Shown: piece after piece, positions 9,082-17,806 of the stretch
How the letters are laid out: each line of letters starts with the position of its first letter
Numbering within the stretch: position 1 is the first letter of the stretch
Assembly: GCA_022452285.1 (NCBI GenBank)
Contig: JAKUNG010000015.1
Location: 72,482-109,764 of the forward strand
Direction: 5' to 3'
Source: Terriglobia bacterium
GTDB lineage: Bacteria > Acidobacteriota > Terriglobia > Versatilivoradales > Versatilivoraceae
DNA length: 37,283 nucleotides
Translations under genes and position numbers: made by a program
Notes under the pieces: generated by a model
Seen by the model: the letters and a program-made list of their open reading frames with translations, nothing else
The model's database searches: none
Told to the model about the DNA's origin: nothing

Positions 9082-10659
9082 GTGAAAATCTCGGGACATT
9101 TTAACGATTCAAAAAAACTTAGATGGTGGCCTGCTCTTATAATAATCATTTTAACCTTCATCTGTTTCTTATGGATATGGACATCCGAAGAAGATCAAGA
9201 TCAGATTCGTACTATGAAAACAGGTGGCCTTTTGGTAATTTCTTGCCTTTTGATCCTTTTGTGGTGGATTACTGCTTCAAGATTGAACTGGAAGATAAAA
9301 TCATCTGGCCTACTACTACTAATAATATGTGGAATTATTACTAAGTTCTTGTTTTATATCGAAGGTGTAGATGGGAATTTAGTTCCAATAATTCGGTGGA
9401 AGTGGACGCAAAGACCTGTTGATTCAATATCAATTTCCAATCACGATTCCTACAAAAGTTATTTTCAAATATCGGAATCAGATTATCCTCAATTTTTAGG
9501 GCCTAATCGAGATGCTCGAATTAATTATCCCATATTAGAAACTAACTGGGCAAAGAACCCTCCAACAGAGTTATGGAAGCAACCAATTGGCGCAGGATGG
9601 TCATCATACGCAGTTGTTGATAACCTTGCTATTACCCAAGAGCAAAGGGGATCTAATGAATTGATTGTGGCTTATAACATTCACACAGGGAATGTTATTT
9701 GGGCTCATTCAGACAAATCTAGATTTGAGAATGCCCTTGGTGGGATTGGTCCCCGAGCGACCCCTACTATTTCTGAACAAGGAAAAGTTTTTAGCCTTGG
9801 AGCAAAAGGAATTCTGAATTGTCTTGATTTTAGAACCGGCAGAATGATTTGGCAACGTGATATACAAACTGATAATGATACAGACGGATTACAATGGGGT
9901 CGTAGTTCATCTCCTCTAATCGTGAATGATTTGGTCGTTGTCAATCCCGGTGGAATCAACAACCGAGCCCTAGTTGCCTATGATCAAAGTAGTGGAAAAA
10001 TCAGATGGGCCTCTGGCGACTATAATGCCTCATATGTTTCTCCAGCGCTCATGGATTTTCTTGGAAGAAAGCAAATTGTTATAATTAATCAAAAACATGT
10101 AACGGCACATGATCCCGTTGATGGAACCTTACTTTGGCAAGAAGAGTTCCCCAGTCAGGGCCCTCACTGCTCCCAACCTGTTGCCATCGATAATAATTCT
10201 ATCTTTGTTTCAAGTGGTTACGGAGTTGGTAGTAGATTATTCTCTCTCAGTGTTACTAATGATGGAAAATTTTCTTCTAAAACTGTTTGGAAGTCAAAAG
10301 GACTTAAAGCTAAATTTACTACTGTTGTTCTATATAAGGGGTTTCTTTACGGACTAGATGATGGAATTCTCGTATGTCTTGATCCAACAACAGGAAAACG
10401 AAAATGGAAAAAGGGACGCTATGGCCACGGTCAATTAATTCTTGTTAAAGACATTTTACTGATAATTTCAGAACAAGGAAGAATTGTATTAGTTGAACCT
10501 AATCCTACATTCTTCCGTGAAATTGCTGGTTTTGAGGCTCTTTCAGGAAAAACCTGGAATACTCCTGCACTATCAAGGAATATCCTTTTGGTAAGAAACC
10601 ATAAAGAAGCTGCTGCCTATCGGTTACCCATTCAAGGAAATGATTCCTCTCTTTTTTAA
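9082..10659 (+). CDS. membrane-anchored PQQ-type beta-propeller protein
   Basis: About 525 residues. The N-terminal part has three to four hydrophobic helices; it is followed by a large domain of PQQ-type repeats with the recurrent pattern A/CLD-x-x-TG-x-x-x-W (for example LNCLDFRTGRMIWQRDI, AYDQSSGKIRWASGDY, AHDPVDGTLLWQEEF, CLDPTTGKRKWKKG). The opening PQFLGPNRDARI resembles the WPQFRGPNRD start of this family in Planctomycetota. Such proteins often fold as propellers without binding quinone; no catalytic Asp or Cys pair typical of quinoprotein dehydrogenases is evident. The GTG at 9082 is chosen because AAAGG precedes it by six bases; TTG at 9061 is the longer option. Confidence 0.8.
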   Translation: MKISGHFNDSKKLRWWPALIIIILTFICFLWIWTSEEDQDQIRTMKTGGLLVISCLLILLWWITASRLNWKIKSSGLLLLIICGIITKFLFYIEGVDGNLVPIIRWKWTQRPVDSISISNHDSYKSYFQISESDYPQFLGPNRDARINYPILETNWAKNPPTELWKQPIGAGWSSYAVVDNLAITQEQRGSNELIVAYNIHTGNVIWAHSDKSRFENALGGIGPRATPTISEQGKVFSLGAKGILNCLDFRTGRMIWQRDIQTDNDTDGLQWGRSSSPLIVNDLVVVNPGGINNRALVAYDQSSGKIRWASGDYNASYVSPALMDFLGRKQIVIINQKHVTAHDPVDGTLLWQEEFPSQGPHCSQPVAIDNNSIFVSSGYGVGSRLFSLSVTNDGKFSSKTVWKSKGLKAKFTTVVLYKGFLYGLDDGILVCLDPTTGKRKWKKGRYGHGQLILVKDILLIISEQGRIVLVEPNPTFFREIAGFEALSGKTWNTPALSRNILLVRNHKEAAAYRLPIQGNDSSLF

Positions 10660-10721
10660 AAATTAGTCTGCTCATATTGAATTTAATCAAATCTTCAAAG
10701 AATCAATCCAAAAAAACCATA

Positions 10722-12602
10722 CTAAACAGAACTTTCTTTCTCAGTTGATAACATTACATTTAATCGATTTAAAGCTCCAACAGTAAAAATTATTGGATAC
10801 AGGGATTCAAAATACCATAATTTTGAGAAATAGAGACCAATTGGTGTTGGCTTAAATAACGATCCCCTTTTTGTAGTCTTTATAATCCATTCAGTCCCCC
10901 TCAACGCAGCCTGATGTAGTAGGTCTTTCTTATTACCATCGATATTGGATAAATCTTTTTCAAAAATTATGAAGTCTGCCAAGGCATGCACCGCCAGTGA
11001 TGTTTCTTCAACTGAAGAAGAGACGCCTTTTTGCCCACCCCAGCCACCATCGAGGTTCTGTGACTCTAAAAGCCAACAAACACCCCTTTCTTTATACTTT
11101 AGGAGTGAAGTATTTTTAATAGAATTAAGCGCTAGTAGAACTCTACTTGTTCCATAAGTTAAATTAACCTCATCTTTTGAAAATTCATTTCCAAACCACA
11201 AGGCTGGCCAAGAACCATCTTCGTGCTGTGATCTTTTTATGTACTTCACTGAATGATTAATAGCCTCTTTAAGAATTGGCCGATCTCTTTTATCATAAGA
11301 ATCAAACCATTTATTCCAAGCTAAGAGAACATGTGCTGTTACATCTGGCGTACTTTTGTCAAAGGGCATTCGTCCCCATCCACGACAAAAGGTTGGAATC
11401 CCTCCATCTCGGTTCTGAATACTGATTAGCCACTTAATACCATTTAAAACTGCTTCTAACACATCTTTATCAATCACTCCTAGGTTTTGCAGGGAAAGTA
11501 ATGCTCCTGCAGTATCATCTGCGTCTGGAACACTTCCTGGCTTATCAGTCCAGCCCCAGCCACCTGGGTCAGCATACGAATAAAAATGTCGAGCACTTGA
11601 CTGGTTTTCTAAAATCCATTTTCGAAGACTCTGTTGTTCCTGTTGATTTAATAAATTACTGGCAGTTATACTTGACTTGAACGCATTAATTGTTAATGTC
11701 GTGTTCCAGATTGCTAAATCTGTATCAATAGGCCAACTCCCATCTCCTCTTGCTAATTTAAGAATAAACCTAATACCGCGTATAACAACTGGATGGTCAA
11801 CATAATTAGCTGCAGCAAGGCTCATAACCACAAAACTAGTGAGTGGAACAGCCTCGAGATAGCCACCGCTTTTTGGTTGAATCATTTCAAGTTTTCGTAA
11901 AATTCTTCTTAAAATCATCCTTCGTCCCAACCTTATAATAGGATTTCGAGATGGAGCAAAGTGATGTCTAACCAAGCCTATTGCAATTAAAGCTGGTAAG
12001 GCATAACTGACGACTGGCAGGTTCAACCACTTTAATAATTGATGATTAACTGCCGCTAATTCAAAAGGTAGTTGAGGAACCTGCCGCCAAATGCTGGTCT
12101 CTTTACCCAATTTACCAGTTAGAGCAAGTAAAGTAAGAATTGGAACAGAAAAAGTGAAGTCATTCCCATACCGTTTAAGAACGGCTTTTGAAAGTTTTTT
12201 TGGATCTAATGATCCGACAGACGACATAAGCCAGGAATTAATCTTATTTTGATTAATTTGTGAAGTATCGCATCCAGCATCCCCAAGAGTAGCCCACACA
12301 AGAGAGGTTGTACTAAAATTACTTATGCTCTGAACTGTATCACCATAGCCACCATCTGAGTTTTGATTATCTTCTAACCATTTAATACCCAGAGAAATAG
12401 AGTTGTTGCACTCATTAGCTAATCTTTTATTTATCTTACCCTTAACCTCCCGGGTAAAAATAGAAAGCGCAACGATCGCAGTAGCGGTCGAAAGAGCACT
12501 ACTAGAAAGTCTTCCAGTCCAAAATCCGTTCTCTCCTCTCGATTGAAGGAGCAATTGACGAGAACTGATCAAGGTCTCATGAAAATCATTTTTATTAAGC
12601 AT
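10722..12602 (-). CDS. squalene-hopene cyclase-like class II terpene cyclase
   Basis: A 626-residue protein, the usual length of squalene-hopene cyclases. The catalytic acid motif DADDTA is at residues 360-365, matching the DxDDTA of the family in which the middle Asp protonates the substrate. QW-type repeats include DGGYGD (83-88), GDGSWP (286-291), DGSWPALWFG (462-471) followed by LTYGTSRVL, and LDGGWGG (517-523). The N-terminal GFWTGRLSSSALSTATA also fits the family. It likely cyclises a polyprene. No squalene synthase genes are in the window, so the substrate could instead be a polyprenyl diphosphate or alcohol. It is the last gene of the operon, six bases after the half-size barrel gene. 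Confidence 0.85.
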   Translation of the reverse strand: MLNKNDFHETLISSRQLLLQSRGENGFWTGRLSSSALSTATAIVALSIFTREVKGKINKRLANECNNSISLGIKWLEDNQNSDGGYGDTVQSISNFSTTSLVWATLGDAGCDTSQINQNKINSWLMSSVGSLDPKKLSKAVLKRYGNDFTFSVPILTLLALTGKLGKETSIWRQVPQLPFELAAVNHQLLKWLNLPVVSYALPALIAIGLVRHHFAPSRNPIIRLGRRMILRRILRKLEMIQPKSGGYLEAVPLTSFVVMSLAAANYVDHPVVIRGIRFILKLARGDGSWPIDTDLAIWNTTLTINAFKSSITASNLLNQQEQQSLRKWILENQSSARHFYSYADPGGWGWTDKPGSVPDADDTAGALLSLQNLGVIDKDVLEAVLNGIKWLISIQNRDGGIPTFCRGWGRMPFDKSTPDVTAHVLLAWNKWFDSYDKRDRPILKEAINHSVKYIKRSQHEDGSWPALWFGNEFSKDEVNLTYGTSRVLLALNSIKNTSLLKYKERGVCWLLESQNLDGGWGGQKGVSSSVEETSLAVHALADFIIFEKDLSNIDGNKKDLLHQAALRGTEWIIKTTKRGSLFKPTPIGLYFSKLWYFESLYPIIFTVGALNRLNVMLSTEKESSV

Positions 12603-12608
12603 AAAACT

Positions 12609-13475
12609 TTAAAGACTTAGATGACCTAAAGCCAAAAGGCCATAATATGTGTATTCACAGTCTAGAACATCTTCACTCCAATTCCCATAAAACCCTCCTT
12701 TACTGCTCCAAAGGGAATCTAAAAAATCCAGTGTGGGTTCTTTGAGATGTTCGAATGAAACATCGGAACCTGCTAGCGCATGCAAAGCGGTAGCAGTTGA
12801 AAGAAGATCCGGTATGGGGACACTATCTCCTGCCAAAAATCCTCCTTCAGAATAGGATTGAGATAACAGCCATTTAGAAGCTTCAGGCGATGGTAAAAAA
12901 TCGAGATGACGGAGAGCGATTAGAGCAGCTGCAGTAGTTGGTGTGGACCCAACAAAAATTCCAGGCTTTCCTGCGTAGCCTCCATTTTTAGTCTTAAGTG
13001 ATTGAATTGAGGAAGCTAATTTTTTTGGATTAGGGATACTCATTTTCAAATCCTGGTAAGCTCCTAAAACTAAAAACCCATGATAAACACTTCCTTTACT
13101 TACGTTTGAGTTCGCAGAATAACCACCATCCTTACTACGAAAAGCCTCAAATTGTTCAGGAGAAGGTTTCCTTTTATCATTGGTATAACCACTATGTTGA
13201 AGAATTGAATGACAGCGCGCTAAGCAGGAGAGGTGGACAAGATCAAGCCCTTCACCATTTCCAAATCTGTCGAGGTATGAATTAATATTAAGGTATGGTA
13301 TGTCTTGTTGAAGGGCAACTAGTGCCTCAAGACCGAAGACTGTGTAGTAGAGATCGCTCTGGCCATCTCGGTTCTGGAAACCACCATCCTTGTTAATTTG
13401 TCCCAGTAGAAATTCAATGACTTTGTCAGTCGCTTCGCACAGCAGCCTTGGTGCCAACCGAGCTACTTGCAGCAT
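12609..13475 (-). CDS. half-size prenyltransferase/terpene-cyclase alpha-barrel protein
   Basis: About 288 residues with five repeats of the prenyltransferase beta/QW type: KDGGFQNRDGQSDLYYT, KDGGYSANSN, KNGGYAGKPG, SEGGFLAGDS and SKGGFYGNWSEDVLDCEYTYYGLLALG. It resembles protein farnesyl/geranylgeranyl-transferase beta subunits. Where those have the zinc ligands Asp-x-Cys and His, this protein shows IPDLLST and CEYTY, so the Cys and His appear missing. It also lacks a DxDDTA acid. Canonical protein prenylation is therefore unlikely; it may bind the substrate or act as a partner of the adjacent cyclase. The ATG at 13475 follows GAGG and overlaps the upstream gene by 50 bases; a longer frame starts at 13538. 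Confidence 0.75.
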   Translation of the reverse strand: MLQVARLAPRLLCEATDKVIEFLLGQINKDGGFQNRDGQSDLYYTVFGLEALVALQQDIPYLNINSYLDRFGNGEGLDLVHLSCLARCHSILQHSGYTNDKRKPSPEQFEAFRSKDGGYSANSNVSKGSVYHGFLVLGAYQDLKMSIPNPKKLASSIQSLKTKNGGYAGKPGIFVGSTPTTAAALIALRHLDFLPSPEASKWLLSQSYSEGGFLAGDSVPIPDLLSTATALHALAGSDVSFEHLKEPTLDFLDSLWSSKGGFYGNWSEDVLDCEYTYYGLLALGHLSL

Positions 13476-15234
13476 TTCTAGCCTCAAACTCACTACAGTA
13501 CCCTTCGATGAAGTGCTCTCCAAAGATCTTACCCACAACTCTTCTCAGTAATCCCTTTAGAGTGGGATTAGACAAAAACCGCAAGTTTCTTATTGCATCT
13601 TCTTTATAGGCTTCTAATAATTCTTCTGCTTTTTGAATGATATCTTGATCATAAAGAATTTTTTTAATGTCTTTAGAAACCTCTTGATAAGATATTTCAC
13701 CATTATACAATGATGAAATTAATTCCTTTTCATCACCCTCTGGTGTCCTCTTGTAGGCAATGGCTAAAACAAGTGATGGGCGTAGGTCCTCGAGATCATT
13801 AGAATCTCTTTCACCATCAAAGTCTTCTAAATCATCTCGTATTTGGTATGCAATGCCCAATGATTCACTGTACTTCCCAAGTATTTCATGGATTTCTTCG
13901 CTAGCACCCCCTAGATAAGCACCGAAACGAAGTGCCACTTCGAAAGCTGGTGCCGTCTTTTTACGAAAGATATCTAGCACTTCTAACGAAGTTAAGGTTT
14001 CGGGTTCTCTATTCCAAGACAACTCCTGACCCTGACCCCGACTAAGTGTAAGATGTCCTTCAGCGGCGCATCGAAGAATCTTTACTTTAGTTTCAGAATC
14101 GCATTCTAAATCAGCAATCAGACGATATCCCTCACCTAACAAGTAATCACCCACATTAAGGGCAATGGGGAGGCCAACTTGAACGTATAACGCCTCAGTT
14201 CCGTATCGTTTTTGATCTCCATCTTCTATATCATCATGAATCAACGAGGCTTTATGAAAGCATTCAACCGCAACAGCCAGTTTTTTTAACTGTGAGGAAG
14301 TATTAAATGCCATTTCATTTTGATCAACTTGGAGCGCCATAAAAGTACAAGCTGTTATATACGGCCTCCACCGCTTTCCATCTCTTGCAAGCCACTCTTG
14401 GGCAATGCGGCTAGTATCATCTATTGCTTCACCCATTATTTCAATTAGAGACTCCTTAGAAAACCAGCTCTTCACATCTTTTTTAAGGAGATCCAAATCT
14501 AGTCTATATGTTTTATCCTCTGAGGTCAGATGAATAAGGTCCCATACCCAATCTAAATCCACAGTAGTATTAACACAGTCATCCTGGAGCAGAGGAATTG
14601 CCATCCCAGGAATAGCAGCTGCTTCCATATGTGGAAAACTTTTTTCTAAAACATTTATACAACTGACACCAACAACAGCTTCTATTTTTCCAGTCTCAAT
14701 CATTTGGCGAACAATCGCAGATCCCTCTGCGACTAATACTGCATATCCAAGTCGTTCGGCTTCCACTGAAAGATCTTGAATAGAACATAAACCACATTCT
14801 TTACAGAGGAGACCAAATTCATCAAATGGTGCGGGGCAATGTTCTTCTATGCGCAAACATTTGGGGAGCAATAGTAAGCGGCGGTCGAATGGGATTTTTG
14901 CAAGTGTATCCTTCCAAGATTCATTATTCACTAGTATTGCTGTGTAATCTTCAAATTTATTGTCAAGGTTAGAAAGTTTTAAAATTTCTTTGGCATGCCC
15001 ACGCAGCTCTTCAACATCTAAAGGAGGTACAGCCTTGAGCTTTTGGACATACTTATCTACTGTTTTCTTCAGGGCTATTCGGGCTTTTTTATCATCAGGA
15101 ATATTTGACTGGGTTGGTCTATAACGTTGCTTAGGAACTTTAATCGGTAACTTTAAGACACTGTTATTTACTTGATCAGTTATTAACGATTCGCTAACTA
15201 ATGCTGTGCTTCCATTCGTATTTTTTTGAACCAT
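13426..15234 (-). CDS. DUF116-polyprenyl diphosphate synthase fusion
   Basis: A 602-residue two-part protein. Residues about 115-235 match DUF116, with a Cys cluster (C126, C133, C144, C147, C150, then C192 and C220) that looks able to hold an Fe-S cluster. Residues about 260-590 are a trans-isoprenyl diphosphate synthase: GKRWRP (286-291) for IPP binding, first Asp-rich motif DDIED (334-338), GQGQELSW, and second Asp-rich motif DDLED (467-471). The residues four and five before the first motif are Ser and Ala (small), which in the family permits C20 or longer products. Start ATG is preceded by AGGAG. It presumably supplies the allylic chain to the cyclase encoded two genes downstream. Confidence 0.9.
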   Translation of the reverse strand: MVQKNTNGSTALVSESLITDQVNNSVLKLPIKVPKQRYRPTQSNIPDDKKARIALKKTVDKYVQKLKAVPPLDVEELRGHAKEILKLSNLDNKFEDYTAILVNNESWKDTLAKIPFDRRLLLLPKCLRIEEHCPAPFDEFGLLCKECGLCSIQDLSVEAERLGYAVLVAEGSAIVRQMIETGKIEAVVGVSCINVLEKSFPHMEAAAIPGMAIPLLQDDCVNTTVDLDWVWDLIHLTSEDKTYRLDLDLLKKDVKSWFSKESLIEIMGEAIDDTSRIAQEWLARDGKRWRPYITACTFMALQVDQNEMAFNTSSQLKKLAVAVECFHKASLIHDDIEDGDQKRYGTEALYVQVGLPIALNVGDYLLGEGYRLIADLECDSETKVKILRCAAEGHLTLSRGQGQELSWNREPETLTSLEVLDIFRKKTAPAFEVALRFGAYLGGASEEIHEILGKYSESLGIAYQIRDDLEDFDGERDSNDLEDLRPSLVLAIAYKRTPEGDEKELISSLYNGEISYQEVSKDIKKILYDQDIIQKAEELLEAYKEDAIRNLRFLSNPTLKGLLRRVVGKIFGEHFIEGYCSEFEARNAASSSVGTKAAVRSD

Positions 15235-15269
15235 CCATTAGCTCCTATAACTTTAACTAAAATACTACA

Positions 15270-16475
15270 TTAACTATAGGCTCCAAAACCAAAAAACCAG
15301 TGCTTTTTTGCAAATCGATAAATCCAATTTTCTTCAGGAATTTCATTGCCGGGATTATATTGACTGGGTCTTGATCTCATTTTAATAAGTTCTGACATTG
15401 CCATTTTTCTCAAAGTGGTGTCTTTCGCCCCGTTTCTTTCAACGATCTCCTTTAAAAGGTCTGGACGTTCTAAGACAATACATCCTTGAGTTGCTTTTGC
15501 TGCAGTCTGACGGAAATCATTAAGTAAAGGTGATTTAGTCATAGTTTCAAAGAGATTTCCTTGATTGTCTCTAATTGATTCATTGGCAAACTGAATCACT
15601 GGACAGGGCTCAATATCCCCAAACGGACTTATATGGTGACTGATTCCCGTCGCCGCAGGGCAAAGCGCTTCACCTTTATCATCATAATATGCATCAATAA
15701 TTCCAATCGGTTTTCGATTGCGCATTTCTATAATAAATTTTCGAAGTTCAAGACCTTGTTGTGGATTTAATGCAAGTTGTGAGTTAGCAACAGGACCAAC
15801 CGGTCGATATGTATGAAACCATGCGTAATGTACCCCTTTATCAATTAAATAGTTAATCCATGATTCTTTTACCAAATCATTAAAATTACTCTGGCATACG
15901 CTTGAAGCAACACCCGTTATCAAACGGTTTCTAATACTTGCCTCAATTCCAGCTACAGTTCGATTCAATACACCCTTCCGTCCTCTTCGAACATCGCTTA
16001 CGGCCTCGGTTCCCTCTATACTAATTAACGGTGTAGCATTACCTAATTTACGGAGTTCAGAAGCTACCTTGTCTGTAATGGCATGACCATTTGTAAATAT
16101 CTGAAAATAACAGTCAGGGTGTTCCTTCAGAATTCTCATCAAATCTGGATGGAGAAAGGGTTCACCCCCAAGAATGCCAAAAAAGCTATTGCCATAGCTT
16201 TTCGCGTTGTTGATCAGCCGATTCATATCCTCAAAACTTATCATGGATTGAGGTTTATCTACATCAACCCAACATCCTTGGCAACGCAAATTACAACTAT
16301 TGGTAATTGAAATATACAAGAAAGGAGGAAATGTCTCTCCCTTCTTTAACCTCTTTTTAAAATGTTGGACTGATCTAATCCCCTTGTATCCAAAATTATA
16401 GGCTATCTTCCATAGTAATCGGAGATCAGTAGTTCTGACTATCCTATATCCAAAAGAGACCATAGTTCTAAGCAT
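15270..16475 (-). CDS. radical SAM enzyme with SPASM-like C-terminus
   Basis: A 401-residue radical S-adenosylmethionine protein. The cluster-binding motif CNLRCQGCW has C61, C65 and C68, and GGEPFLHPD is the SAM-binding glycine-rich stretch. Later Cys residues in the regions EALCPAATG, DIEPCPVIQF and TQGCIVLE suggest auxiliary Fe-S ligation. It is not an obvious HpnH, which has a different N-terminus and motif context (CNLACAGCGR). Only three bases separate it from the ferredoxin gene upstream. It may modify the operon's isoprenoid product or a protein; the reaction cannot be deduced. Confidence 0.88.
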   Translation of the reverse strand: MLRTMVSFGYRIVRTTDLRLLWKIAYNFGYKGIRSVQHFKKRLKKGETFPPFLYISITNSCNLRCQGCWVDVDKPQSMISFEDMNRLINNAKSYGNSFFGILGGEPFLHPDLMRILKEHPDCYFQIFTNGHAITDKVASELRKLGNATPLISIEGTEAVSDVRRGRKGVLNRTVAGIEASIRNRLITGVASSVCQSNFNDLVKESWINYLIDKGVHYAWFHTYRPVGPVANSQLALNPQQGLELRKFIIEMRNRKPIGIIDAYYDDKGEALCPAATGISHHISPFGDIEPCPVIQFANESIRDNQGNLFETMTKSPLLNDFRQTAAKATQGCIVLERPDLLKEIVERNGAKDTTLRKMAMSELIKMRSRPSQYNPGNEIPEENWIYRFAKKHWFFGFGAYS

Positions 16476-16478
16476 GAA

Positions 16479-17375
16479 TTAGATACCCCAATCGTCCTCA
16501 GTAGGAGAACTATGTTTGCCATCCTTAACACTTTGTGACTGAGCCTGTCTAGCAGCTAATTTAGCTTTAGCTCTATTTGTTCTCTCTTCTATATCACCAG
16601 CTGAGGGAAGGCTCATTAAAACCTCAGCAGGGATATCGAGGTCATTCATTAATTTTCCTAAACATTTTTTACGTTCCAGTAACGCCCGAGACTCATCTCG
16701 TTCAGTAGAAAATCTTTTTCTTGCATCCTTTTGCCTCGTCCGAAGTGAGTTATATAAGTCACCACCTAGTAGGGCTGAAATGTCAACTTTCATTGCTTCT
16801 CGTTGAATATCGTTTTTACGAACTATATCTCCATTAATCGGACCCTTATTATATTTTGGAAAAAGAATAGCAACCTCAGGACAGACCCTAGAACACGCTG
16901 GGCAATTCGTCTTACAGTTATCTTCATTCTGAACTTGAATCTTATCCTCAGAAACTCCGTAAACATCAAATAAGCAAAACGTTAAACATTGCATGCAGTT
17001 CGTGCACCGATCATAATCAATCACTGGAAACCATGGCTTCCAGTGATTAAGATCTTTAGCACCCGTTTCTTTTTTTAAGGCCTCAACTTTATCGATAATT
17101 TCCTCATTATTTAAACCGTTAATCTCTTGCAAATGGGTCTCGGGCATTTTTCTGCCAGCAGAACGCAGCGATTTATTACCTGACGGAAAGGAACCTAATA
17201 AAACAAAAAGGTTCTTTTCCATCATTTCCAGTTCTTTATATGAATAAAAAACTGAAAATGAGTATCCTTTTTCAAGCAGATCACGGGAAAGATGGAAGCA
17301 TCGATCGCTGTCTAAAAGATTCCCACCATTTTCTTGATACAAACCTACATTAAATTTTAAATCAGATTCGATCAC
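16479..17375 (-). CDS. 2x[4Fe-4S] ferredoxin-domain protein
   Basis: A 298-residue protein with a ferredoxin core at residues about 118-172: CTNCMQCLTFC (C124, C127, C130, C134) and CKTNCPACSRVCP (C154, C158, C161, C165). The first set is a classical four-Cys motif; the second has a one-residue longer spacing. It is flanked by an N-terminal domain of about 110 residues and a charged helical C-terminus. It starts at GTG within a 4-base GTGA overlap with the upstream gene, indicating translational coupling. It is the likely electron carrier for the radical SAM enzyme or for redox steps of the operon. Confidence 0.88.
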   Translation of the reverse strand: MIESDLKFNVGLYQENGGNLLDSDRCFHLSRDLLEKGYSFSVFYSYKELEMMEKNLFVLLGSFPSGNKSLRSAGRKMPETHLQEINGLNNEEIIDKVEALKKETGAKDLNHWKPWFPVIDYDRCTNCMQCLTFCLFDVYGVSEDKIQVQNEDNCKTNCPACSRVCPEVAILFPKYNKGPINGDIVRKNDIQREAMKVDISALLGGDLYNSLRTRQKDARKRFSTERDESRALLERKKCLGKLMNDLDIPAEVLMSLPSAGDIEERTNRAKAKLAARQAQSQSVKDGKHSSPTEDDWGI

Positions 17376-17722
17376 GATTTTTTCTTTCCAGACCCTAATT
17401 CTAACAATTGGGAAGCTATGTCCTCAGCTTTTTCAACACGCATATTAAGGATCTCAACATTCTTTTCCCTGAGTGGAAAGCCTGCAGCAGAAAATAACCA
17501 TCTTACAGCTCGTGGATAGCAGGCAGCAATTTTAATTTCTTTTTCACCGACTAAATCTTTAAGTTCTGGGTCGTTCTGGGCGACCATTTCACACAGATCA
17601 GTTACGGCTTTAAATGAACGTCCAGAATCGATCAGACTCTTGAGCACCTTGTCCTTAACGTCCTCAGGGATGATCTTAGCGTATGCACATCGACAATAAA
17701 GAATCTTGTGTTTCTGAACCAT
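17372..17722 (-). CDS. small conserved Cys protein, HdrA-fragment-like
   Basis: A 116-residue soluble protein. Visible features are ILYCRCAYAKIIP (C10, C12), DLCEMVAQNDPEL (C44) and IAACYPRAVRWLFSAAGFP (C68). The spacing of CxC near the start and AACYPR later resembles pieces of heterodisulfide reductase subunit A (HdrA)-type proteins, where a Cys near a CxPR-type motif contributes to Fe-S binding; this is a similarity by eye only. AGGA precedes the ATG with good spacing and the stop overlaps the ferredoxin start. Being coupled to the ferredoxin gene, it may pass electrons with it or bind a cluster. No precise function is known to me. Confidence 0.65.
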   Translation of the reverse strand: MVQKHKILYCRCAYAKIIPEDVKDKVLKSLIDSGRSFKAVTDLCEMVAQNDPELKDLVGEKEIKIAACYPRAVRWLFSAAGFPLREKNVEILNMRVEKAEDIASQLLELGSGKKKS

Positions 17723-17806
17723 CCTTTTCCTGAGTCGGTATTTTAAAAGTCCACAGATGTCAATACTACTACAGTTAACTAAACCAGCTACTGATTAAAA
17801 TTATTT

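Noticed and set aside
12609..13475. Protein farnesyl/geranylgeranyltransferase beta subunit
   Set aside because: The zinc-ligand Cys and His seem to be missing and no alpha subunit is present.
15270..16475. HpnH hopanoid adenosyl-transfer enzyme
   Set aside because: The radical SAM motif context and N-terminus differ and a SPASM-like Cys-rich C-terminus is present.
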